Shown one piece after another: positions 1 to 5,061 of a stretch of DNA of 8,686 nt. The notes below the pieces were generated by a model. The model did not search any database. It saw only the letters and a list, made by a program, of their open reading frames with translations, and had not been told where the DNA came from. The stretch is from an uncultured Ruminococcus sp. (lineage in GTDB: Bacteria > Bacillota > Clostridia > Oscillospirales > Ruminococcaceae). The position numbers and the translations under genes are program-made. The stretch is from NCBI GenBank assembly GCA_937942105.1, contig CALDFS010000309.1:1-8686 (forward strand), written 5' to 3'. How positions within the stretch are numbered: the stretch's first letter is position 1; every line of letters starts with the position of its first letter.

Positions 1-50
1 CAGGGCTTTTTTGTTATGCCTTTATTTGGTTGGGGAGATATTTCTTTCAC
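1..50 (-). CDS. N-terminus of an unidentified protein, cut by the left window edge
   Basis: Only the first 16 codons are visible. They read MKEISPQPNKGITKKP if the GTG at 50 is the start, and the frame is open to the window edge. The GTG is preceded by a good ribosome binding site, GGAGG at 58-62, with a 7-nt spacer. The same frame is also open upstream to an ATG at 191 (segments such as NMIMYDEIYGGYS are in frame), but that ATG has no clear ribosome binding site. The gene lies downstream of the leftward promoter at 242-270, so it is probably controlled by the inverted-repeat operator at 264-314. The short, basic, proline-containing N-terminus resembles those of some clostridial serine recombinases, but this is only an impression. 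The product cannot be assigned from what is visible. Confidence 0.45.
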   Translation of the reverse strand, partial: MKEISPQPNKGITKKP

Positions 51-197
51 GCTATAACCTCCATAAATTTCGTCGTACATAATCATGTTGCAATCATGCT
101 TATGCCAGGCCCGTTCAAATATTTGACTATTCTTATTTATATCAACATTCTTCTGCCGTGCACTGCAAAAGAATACTTGATATTTCTGCATAAGCCG

Positions 198-221
198 CCG
201 CAAAAATACATTTTTTTGCGG
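198..221 (-). other. A/T-rich hairpin in the leader of the leftward transcript
   Basis: CCGCAAAAA (198-206) and TTTTTGCGG (213-221) are perfect 9-bp complements around a 6-nt loop. On the minus strand the hairpin would form about 15 nt into the transcript from the 242-270 promoter. It is followed there by CGGCTTATG, not by a T tract, so it is not a standard terminator in that direction. On the plus strand it is followed by TTTTGGCTTTT and could weakly terminate rightward transcription, although no rightward gene is seen upstream. The role is uncertain. Confidence 0.4.
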
Positions 222-241
222 TTTTGGCTTTTCATGGTTAT

Positions 242-270
242 AGTATAGCACATGCTGGTATAGTTGTCTA
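242..270 (-). promoter_or_regulatory. Leftward sigma-A-type promoter overlapping the inverted repeat
   Basis: On the minus strand the -35 is TAGACA (270-265) and the -10 is TATACT (247-242), separated by exactly 17 bp. The -10 is preceded by TGC, giving an extended -10 (TGn). The predicted start is near 235, about 185 nt before the GTG at 50. The -35 lies inside the left arm of the 264-314 inverted repeat, mirroring the rightward promoter at 308-335. A dimer bound to the repeat would therefore cover both -35 elements. Confidence 0.6.
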
Positions 271-314
271 TATCACTTTGGGAATATTTTTTATTCCTAA
301 AGTGATATAGACAA
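264..314. repeat. 23-bp-arm inverted repeat, likely operator between divergent promoters
   Basis: The left arm (264-286) begins TTGTCTATATCACTTT and the right arm (292-314) ends AAAGTGATATAGACAA. The arms are complementary over 23 bp with one G/T mismatch (280 against 298) around a TTTTT centre. The outer part of each arm contains the -35 (TAGACA) of a divergent promoter. It is unlikely to be a terminator because neither side is followed by a T tract. A degenerate copy of one arm (13 of 16 bases) occurs in the promoter of the XRE/TPR regulator at 1527-1542. Together this suggests the binding site of that regulator. Binding itself is inferred. Confidence 0.7.
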
Positions 315-335
315 GTTAAAATGCTATGTTATAAT
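308..335 (+). promoter_or_regulatory. Rightward promoter of the peptide gene
   Basis: The -35 is TAGACA (308-313) and the -10 is a perfect TATAAT (330-335), with a 16-bp spacer. TGT at 327-329 directly before the -10 makes it an extended -10 promoter. Transcription should start near 342, leaving a leader of about 25 nt before the ATG at 367. The -35 overlaps the right arm of the inverted repeat, so a repressor or activator bound there would directly control peptide production. Confidence 0.75.
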
Positions 336-366
336 GGAATCATCTTAATTAATAGGAGGAATTTTA

Positions 367-561
367 ATGAAAAACCAAATTCAAAGAATCTTAACCGTTT
401 TTGCGGCAATTGCCGCGCTTTCTGGCACGGGGTTACTACCGAAACCGTTGCCTACGCCGCCGGATGATTTTTCAATAACTCAGCCAGACCACAAAAGCGG
501 CAATGAAGACGAGCCGCAGTTTGATATCCCGATCGACGAATCAGACCAAATTCTACAGTAA
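367..561 (+). CDS. Small secreted-type peptide, candidate pheromone precursor of an RRNPP system
   Basis: The gene encodes 64 residues with ribosome binding site AGGAGGA (354-360) 6 nt before the ATG and the extended -10 promoter at 308-335. The N-terminus has basic residues (K2, R7), then a hydrophobic stretch of about residues 8-24 (ILTVFAAIAALSGTGLL), as in a signal or export segment. A proline-rich linker (PKPLPTPP, residues 25-32) and a strongly acidic tail follow, ending IPIDESDQILQ. This is the layout of pro-peptides such as PapR, Phr or SHP, whose C-terminal part is exported, cut and re-imported to bind a cytoplasmic receptor. The gene is tail to tail with an XRE/TPR regulator, with 4 bp between stop codons. 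The pheromone role rests on layout and context; no known mature pheromone is recognisable. It could alternatively be another small secreted or membrane-anchored peptide. Confidence 0.7.
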   Translation: MKNQIQRILTVFAAIAALSGTGLLPKPLPTPPDDFSITQPDHKSGNEDEPQFDIPIDESDQILQ

Positions 562-565
562 TTTT

Positions 566-1474
566 TCATTTATCAAATCTATCTGAAATAAATCGCTTGC
601 AGTGCTCTGCCAATGATCTGTTTTCCATAACCTCAGCCTGCTTTAAAGCTAATTCAGCATAGTACCTTGAAGCTTCTTTGTCGCCAGGCAGATTTCTTTC
701 GTAGAGTCCATATGCCAAATTATATAGGGCTTTTGACAAATGTGAGCACCGTCCGGTTTCTCTTGCAAGTTTAATTCCTTGATTGGATATGTTTATACTC
801 TCATCAATTCGCCCAGCAAGTCCTAAGAACTTCGAAAGGTTGTATAAAACCATCGGTTCGGTTCTTAGGGCTTCTTCTATGTCACAAATGTGAATATCAT
901 AAAAGTTTTTAATATGATATAATATCTTTATTGCCAAATCTGTTTTATCAATTTTTGCATATTTAAGTGCCAGATTATTTAACAAAAGTATATCTTCGTA
1001 TGTGAGTAACAGTGGCAGGTTGTCTAACGAATAGTTGCTATGCGTAAGCTTAATAACTGCCTCTAGTTGGCAAATTGCCTCCCAAGCAGAAAGCTCGCCC
1101 TTGTCATCTCTCATCAAAACATCCATAGTTGCATAGGTTTGCTTTGCATATTGGGAAAGCCCGCTTAAATTATTCTTGTTTTTCGACAGTATACTTTCAA
1201 CTGCATCAAAATCTTTGGCAATATATGCCTGACGCAAGCTGAATCTGTCATTATAGTTTACAATGTCACTGTCCCTAACCATTAAATAAACGCTCGAATC
1301 TGAAACCCCAAGATACTGCAAAAGTGCAACGATAGTATCAGGCTTAAGCATTTTCTCTCCGCCTTCAAACTTTGAAAGGGCAGACTGAGTGCAGATTCCT
1401 GTTGCCAATTCTTCCTGTGATATTCCTTTCGCTATACGCAATTTTTTAACAAGCTTTCCAATACTGTATTTCAT
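566..1474 (-). CDS. HTH_XRE/TPR-like regulator, putative RRNPP peptide receptor
   Basis: This is a 302-residue cytoplasmic DNA-binding regulator. Residues about 5-60 form an XRE/Cro-type helix-turn-helix (KLRIAKGISQEELATGI, then TQSALSKFEGG). The remaining 240 residues are helical with TPR-like repeats (for example LALKYAKIDKTDLAIKIL and KALYNLAYGLYERNLPGDKE). Length and architecture fit the Rgg/PlcR/ComR/TprA group, where the repeat domain binds a re-imported peptide and changes DNA binding. The start at 1474 is chosen because GAAGGGCGGA precedes it with a 6-nt spacer. An in-frame ATG further upstream, at 1525, lies before the predicted transcription start and cannot be used. The convergent neighbour at 367-561 is the obvious candidate ligand gene. 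Autoregulation is suggested by the arm-like sequence at 1527-1542. The peptide-binding role is inferred, while the HTH is clear. Confidence 0.8.
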   Translation of the reverse strand: MKYSIGKLVKKLRIAKGISQEELATGICTQSALSKFEGGEKMLKPDTIVALLQYLGVSDSSVYLMVRDSDIVNYNDRFSLRQAYIAKDFDAVESILSKNKNNLSGLSQYAKQTYATMDVLMRDDKGELSAWEAICQLEAVIKLTHSNYSLDNLPLLLTYEDILLLNNLALKYAKIDKTDLAIKILYHIKNFYDIHICDIEEALRTEPMVLYNLSKFLGLAGRIDESINISNQGIKLARETGRCSHLSKALYNLAYGLYERNLPGDKEASRYYAELALKQAEVMENRSLAEHCKRFISDRFDK

Positions 1475-1513
1475 TATATTTCCGCCCTTCAAATACATCT
1501 CCCTATTATTAAC

Positions 1514-1542
1514 ACTATACCACACAAAAGTGCTAAAGTCAA
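1514..1542 (-). promoter_or_regulatory. Sigma-A-type promoter of the XRE/TPR regulator
   Basis: On the minus strand the -35 is TTGACT (1542-1537) and the -10 is TATAGT (1519-1514), with an ideal 17-bp spacer. The predicted start is near 1507, giving a leader of roughly 33 nt before the ATG at 1474. It lies only about 43 bp after the stop of the upstream lipoprotein gene, and no terminator is visible between them, so read-through from the lipoprotein operon is also possible. Confidence 0.75.
1527..1542 (+). promoter_or_regulatory. Operator-like copy of the inverted-repeat arm in the regulator promoter
   Basis: AAAGTGCTAAAGTCAA here matches AAAGTGATATAGACAA in the right arm of the inverted repeat (299-314) at 13 of 16 positions. 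It covers the -35 element and half of the spacer of the regulator promoter. A single degenerate half-site is expected to bind more weakly than the full repeat, which would suit mild autoregulation. Part of the match could be chance in AT-rich DNA. Confidence 0.4.
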
Positions 1543-1584
1543 CATGATTAGCGGCGAACGGTATTACAGTATTAAATTTACAGC

Positions 1585-2997
1585 CTACTTGCTCTTGCTC
1601 ACATCGCTCAACGTTTCAAACTTTCCTCTTACAATAGTCTGCACGCTGCCGTCAAGTGCGTCCACAAGGTAAACCTCCGGCACTCCGAAGTTGGCGTCTG
1701 GAATAACGGAGGGTCTGAAAGCCCAGAACGGTCGTATCTCGAAATCGCAGGTAGTAATCGCAGTGTCCCAGTAGTATTCGGGATATTCCCAAATGCTGTA
1801 ATAGGGGTAGCCCTTGCAGATAACGAGATAATTCAGCTCGGCATCAAGCTCTAATCCGATATTGGGAGCAAGCGCAGCGGATAGAAGGTCGCTTGCTTTT
1901 CCAAGGGTCAAAAGGCTGTCGCCGGGCTCGGTTTTGGCGCCGAGCGCAAAGGAATAATCCTTTTTGTACCTTGTTAATACCTCTTTTTCTGCGCACCATG
2001 TGAAGTTGTTGTTGAAGAATATAAAGGGCTTGCCGGCTTTTACGTCATCTTCAAAGTAGATGTAATCAAGCTCGTTAACATCATACCAATTTCCGTTTTT
2101 GTCACTTCGCTGGATTGAGAAGTAGTAGCCAAAAGTGCCGTCTCCTAAATCATTTACTCTCACGCTTTTAGCGGCGTATTCAAAGTCTTCGGGGTCTGAT
2201 TCGGCAAGATAATCGTTCCAGAAGGATTCTACGTATGCTATAGCATCATTAAGCTCCCATTCCTCGCCGTCTGCCATTTTATAGCTCAATCCTTCCGGCG
2301 GTCTTTCGTAGTCGAGATTATAGGTTTCAACGCTCGGACAGCTCTCAAACCAATATTTTTCGTCTGCGGTGAACTGACCGCCTGTTTCCGAGCCCCATAC
2401 ATTGCCCGTGGAATAATAGAAGCTTGCAAAGGATTGGTCTTTATCTTCATCCGGCTGAAATATATCGATATCATAGCCGGCGGTATTCTTATTAAGTACT
2501 CTGCCATCCTTTTCTGACCAGAACGGTTCGTCGTGCGCGCCGTATTTTTCCATGCCATCATCAACATCACCGGCTTTTACATATTGCCAGTATTTCGGAT
2601 CGTTGATGTCATCCACCCGGTCGGAATACAGTAGGTTTACAACCTTATCAAGGGTAAAATCCTCATTCGAGCCGATTTCAATGTCATAGGTCGGCATAAA
2701 CTGTCCCGCACCTATGCGTGCATTTAGCATTTTGATGTTTTTGTAAGACTTTTGCAGATCGGTTTCGAGCTGACTGCGGATAGCGTTCAAATCCCCGCAT
2801 TCAGCTGTTGCAGTCTCGCCCGATTCCGGCGAAGAGTCTTCCTCTTCTTCTGCACTATTGCCGGTGGGACTGTTTTGCGCGGGCGGATTTGCCGACGGTC
2901 CGTAGGTCTGTCGGTCGAGGCTGTCCGGGGCTTTAACGCATCCGAAAAGAAAAAGGCAGATTGCCGCGCATAAAAGCAGGACAGATTTATTATTCAT
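1585..2997 (-). CDS. Acidic lipoprotein of unknown family, third gene of the ECF sigma operon
   Basis: The gene encodes 470 residues with a lipoprotein signal peptide: a short polar start, a hydrophobic core (VLLLCAAICLFLF) and lipobox LFGC with the lipidated cysteine at residue 20. A low-complexity Ser/Pro/Glu-rich linker to about residue 65 would lift the folded part off the membrane. The rest is rich in Asp, Glu, Tyr and Trp. It contains EEWELNDAIAYVESFWNDYL in the middle and ends with a PFWAF...YLVDALDGSVQ segment, a pattern also common in periplasmic or wall-facing regulators of the YycI/PepSY kind. That resemblance is weak. I do not recognise the family. Its ATG overlaps the stop of the anti-sigma-like gene by 8 bp, and only a weak GGTGA ribosome site is present, so it is probably translated by coupling. 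Context suggests an outer-surface partner of the sigma/anti-sigma pair. Confidence 0.8.
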   Translation of the reverse strand: MNNKSVLLLCAAICLFLFGCVKAPDSLDRQTYGPSANPPAQNSPTGNSAEEEEDSSPESGETATAECGDLNAIRSQLETDLQKSYKNIKMLNARIGAGQFMPTYDIEIGSNEDFTLDKVVNLLYSDRVDDINDPKYWQYVKAGDVDDGMEKYGAHDEPFWSEKDGRVLNKNTAGYDIDIFQPDEDKDQSFASFYYSTGNVWGSETGGQFTADEKYWFESCPSVETYNLDYERPPEGLSYKMADGEEWELNDAIAYVESFWNDYLAESDPEDFEYAAKSVRVNDLGDGTFGYYFSIQRSDKNGNWYDVNELDYIYFEDDVKAGKPFIFFNNNFTWCAEKEVLTRYKKDYSFALGAKTEPGDSLLTLGKASDLLSAALAPNIGLELDAELNYLVICKGYPYYSIWEYPEYYWDTAITTCDFEIRPFWAFRPSVIPDANFGVPEVYLVDALDGSVQTIVRGKFETLSDVSKSK

Positions 2998-4156
2998 CGA
3001 AGGTCACCGTTCCTTCTGCATTTTCGGAATCATCGGAGCTTTCGGTTACAGCCGGTGTTTCTGTGTTCTCAGAGGTTTCCGCGCCGGCATTCCCAAGCTC
3101 GAACCACACATCATGCACAGCGACGGCTTCTATCTCGGATATATCCACCGGAATAATAAAGCTATAGTTATGGTAGTACACGTCGGTGTCAACGTCCGCC
3201 CCGCCGGTAACAGCGAGAATAATCTGGTATAAATCGGTGTCAAACCAGTCTTCCTCATCACATAAGATGCTTCCGTCACTCTTTCTGAACTTGAATTTGT
3301 CGACTGCAAGGAAGTACTTATCGCCGTCCAAGCCAAGCGCCTTTTGCTCGGAATAGCTGCCGTAGACTGTAAGTCCCAATGGGGTTAGCTTAAGCTGAAG
3401 CGTTGCGCCATTGACCTGCTTCCTGCCGCTGATTTTGACCTTATCGTTGAGGGTGTCAATGCTCTCTGTATCGATATCGAACCTGAAAGTACCGCTTGCG
3501 GCGACCTCGAATCCGCTGCCGATATCATATCCGAAGTTAACAAGTTCAATGGTTATGACGTCTTCAGGTATCTTCCTGATTTGTGAAATGCCGTAGGCAT
3601 AGCTGTAAACCGTTCCTTCCTTGGATATCAGCGTCGGCAGATAACCATCATTAGCATCAATGTTGCTATCGACACTGTAAAAGCCGACAGAGTCGCTGTT
3701 TTTCGCTTCTTCAGGCAGGTCAAGGTCCTTTATATCAACCTCTACGATAGCAGAAACCGTAAGGCCGTCGCTGGCGATAGAAACAAGCTTGGGTTCAATC
3801 AGGCTGTTTTCGTTTGCATCGGAAACCGCTGTAATCGCGATATCTCCCTCATTTTCGTCGGGATTTTCCATCATGGTAAAGCCCTTCGGTCGGTTTCTTT
3901 CCTTGTAGAATTCCCGCATCCTCCAGCCGCCGCTTCCGACTGCGGCAACGGTTGTAGCGCAGACTGCGGCAATTATCAGCGCGGCCGCAAGAATCGCCGA
4001 AAGTCTGGGCTTGGAACGCCTTTTTACGGTCTTTTCCGCCCCTGCATCTGCGCGTGGCACTTCGACTCCTATTTTTAGCCGCTCGCAAAGCTCTTCAAAT
4101 TTCTGCTCGTCAATTTTTTCTGCCTGCATGGCTTGCTTGTATCTGTTAGTTTTCAT
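2990..4156 (-). CDS. Single-pass membrane anti-sigma-factor-like protein (DUF4179 type)
   Basis: The gene encodes 388 residues from the ATG at 4156, chosen because GGAGG (4163-4167) sits 6 nt before it. The alternative ATG at 4162 directly abuts that site. Residues about 1-50 are charged and cytoplasmic. One transmembrane helix follows (AILAAALIIAAVCATTVAAV, about 53-73). About 310 extracellular residues come next, in two beta-rich modules with a SDGLTVSAIVEVDIKDLDL segment and a later LQLKLTPLGLTVYG segment. The protein ends in a Ser/Thr/Glu-rich low-complexity tail. This is the layout of clostridial DUF4179-type anti-sigma proteins, which hold their ECF sigma factor at the membrane until an outside signal arrives. 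The gene overlaps the sigma gene by 11 bp and the lipoprotein gene by 8 bp. The anti-sigma role follows from topology and position; no zinc HxxxCxxC anti-sigma motif is seen. Confidence 0.75.
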   Translation of the reverse strand: MKTNRYKQAMQAEKIDEQKFEELCERLKIGVEVPRADAGAEKTVKRRSKPRLSAILAAALIIAAVCATTVAAVGSGGWRMREFYKERNRPKGFTMMENPDENEGDIAITAVSDANENSLIEPKLVSIASDGLTVSAIVEVDIKDLDLPEEAKNSDSVGFYSVDSNIDANDGYLPTLISKEGTVYSYAYGISQIRKIPEDVITIELVNFGYDIGSGFEVAASGTFRFDIDTESIDTLNDKVKISGRKQVNGATLQLKLTPLGLTVYGSYSEQKALGLDGDKYFLAVDKFKFRKSDGSILCDEEDWFDTDLYQIILAVTGGADVDTDVYYHNYSFIIPVDISEIEAVAVHDVWFELGNAGAETSENTETPAVTESSDDSENAEGTVTFDE

Positions 4157-4634
4157 AGTCATCCTCCATTAAAAGATAGTCCTTCAGCAATTTTCTTGCG
4201 CGTGCAAGGCGCGAGCCTATGGTTGCCGGCTTTTCACCCAGAACCTGTGCTATCTGGGCTATGGTCATATCCTCATAATAGAACAGGTGAACCGGCAGGC
4301 GGTACTTTTCCGGAAGAGAAAGCACCGCCGAAAGTACCTCAATATCCTCCTGCTCGGGCTGTGAATAGTGAACTATATCATCAAGCCTTCGCAGGCGGGA
4401 GCTTTTCTTAAGACTGTTTTTGCACTTGTTTATCGTCACCCTTATAAGCCATGCTCGCTCGTGCTCGTCCGATTCAAAATCCGGTGCGGATTTTATGTAA
4501 GTCTCAAACACATCCGAAACTATGTCCTGAGCGTCAAACATATTTTTAAGGTAGCTGAACGCAAGCTTTGTAAGACTGCGGTAATATAGCCGGCACATTT
4601 CGCAGATGTGTTCATTCCTGCTTTTATTCGGCAA
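4146..4634 (-). CDS. ECF-type RNA polymerase sigma factor (sigma-70 family)
   Basis: This 162-residue protein has the two ECF domains. Region 2 spans about residues 13-75: YYRSLTKLAFSYLKN, then DAQDIVSDVFETYIK, then ERAWLIRVTINKCKN, the last contributing to -10 recognition. Region 4 spans about 100-152: LPEKYRLPVHLFYYEDMTIA, then the helix-turn-helix IAQVLGEKPATIGSRLARAR that contacts the -35. The start is a TTG at 4634 with an AAAGGAG ribosome site (4644-4650) 9 nt away. Its last codons overlap the anti-sigma-like gene by 11 bp, which suggests stoichiometric, coupled synthesis. It should direct RNA polymerase to a small regulon when released. Its targets cannot be read from the window, and no clear ECF-type promoter is seen in front of its own operon. 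Confidence 0.93.
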   Translation of the reverse strand: MPNKSRNEHICEMCRLYYRSLTKLAFSYLKNMFDAQDIVSDVFETYIKSAPDFESDEHERAWLIRVTINKCKNSLKKSSRLRRLDDIVHYSQPEQEDIEVLSAVLSLPEKYRLPVHLFYYEDMTIAQIAQVLGEKPATIGSRLARARKLLKDYLLMEDDYEN

Positions 4635-4692
4635 GCTTCACCACTCCTTTCATTATATTCTGCTGTCACTGATGACCTTGCTTTCTATAGCT

Positions 4693-4720
4693 ATTATATA
4701 TACAATCTGAAGGCTATGAA
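4693..4720 (-). promoter_or_regulatory. Weak candidate promoter of the ECF sigma operon
   Basis: On the minus strand TTCATA (4720-4715) and a perfect TATAAT (4698-4693) are 16 bp apart, and the predicted start lies about 50 nt before the TTG codon. The -35 is poor and the region is so AT-rich that TATAAT-like words are expected by chance. No typical ECF promoter pair was found, so simple autoregulation by the sigma factor is not supported here. Confidence 0.3.
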
Positions 4721-4805
4721 TTTTGCAATTAATAAAAAATTAATAAATCTAACGTATATTTATTTTGTTGTATTTTTTATGCGATATTTATAGACGCTTT
4801 ATAAC

Positions 4806-4936
4806 AAAAAAACTCAGGGCGCAGCTGGGCGATGCCGGTTTGTGCCCGATTATTTGCTTTCATTTCAGAAAAAATTAGTATTAGATAATCTCGGCATGAC
4901 AATAACAAGGCTCAGAAGCTATTTCGCCCCTGAGCC
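4806..4936 (-). ncRNA. Candidate structured RNA or leader ending in a T-tract terminator
   Basis: On the minus strand CTCAGGGGCG (4934-4925) can pair with CGCCCTGAG (4821-4813), with one bulged G, and TTTTTTT (4812-4806) follows at once. Inside, GATTAT (4890-4885) pairs with ATAATC (4853-4848), flanked by TGCC (4896-4893) with GGCA (4846-4843). ATGCCG (4897-4892) can instead pair with CGGCAT (4837-4832). A competing hairpin, GGCTCAG (4936-4930) with CTGAGCC (4915-4909), uses part of the closing-stem strand, so the two folds exclude each other. This could be a small RNA, an attenuated leader of the ECF operon or the terminator of the GH127 operon. I recognise no known RNA family. Confidence 0.35.
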
Positions 4937-4941
4937 TGAAT

Positions 4942-4990
4942 TATTTGTATATATCCATCTTCCGCGGAATATTATACTGATATTTGTATA
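4942..4990. repeat. Palindrome flanked by a 10-bp direct repeat, with a TATAAT box
   Basis: TATTTGTATA occurs exactly at 4942-4951 and again at 4981-4990. Between them lies the perfect 10-bp palindrome TTCCGCGGAA (4960-4969). On the minus strand a TATAAT (4976-4971) sits just before the palindrome, and TTGACG (5002-4997) lies 20 bp upstream of it, a spacing longer than ideal. It may be a promoter with an operator at its start site, feeding the structured segment at 4936-4806. The evidence is only this arrangement. Confidence 0.3.
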
Positions 4991-5061
4991 AAACAACGTC
5001 AAAAAGTAGGCGCATGATTATTGCAGCCCTTTTACGATGATAGCCGTGCTTGCCTTTAACG

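Larger units (their letters stand above)
4635..5061. other. 427-bp gene-free stretch between the GH127 and ECF operons
   Basis: No convincing protein gene is present on either strand. The part nearest the sigma gene (about 4685-4810) is extremely AT-rich. The central part (4806-4936) holds several mutually complementary segments ending in a T tract on the minus strand, and 4942-4990 holds a palindrome between two short direct repeats. The last 70 bp before the GH127 stop show nothing recognisable. Confidence 0.7.

Noticed and set aside
136..235. A 33-codon minus-strand ORF (begins MKSQNRKKMYF) as a second small peptide gene
   Set aside because: Its ATG coincides with the predicted transcription start, there is no ribosome binding site, and the sequence has no signal-like segment. 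Chance is more likely.
30..248. A 72-codon hydrophobic plus-strand ORF
   Set aside because: It has no ribosome binding site, runs antisense to the better-supported leftward frame and covers the leftward -10 element.
264..314. The long inverted repeat as a rho-independent terminator
   Set aside because: Its arms are not GC-rich, no T tract follows on either strand, and both arms contain -35 elements of well-formed divergent promoters.
1475..1525. A 17-residue longer N-terminus for the XRE/TPR regulator
   Set aside because: The upstream ATG at 1525 lies within the spacer of a strong promoter, before the predicted transcript start. The start at 1474 has a ribosome site and begins just before a normal HTH.
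3849..4088. Overlapping ORFs in other frames of the anti-sigma, GH127 and GH9 genes
   Set aside because: They lie inside strongly supported genes, have no ribosome sites and show no family resemblance. They are shadows of the real reading frames.
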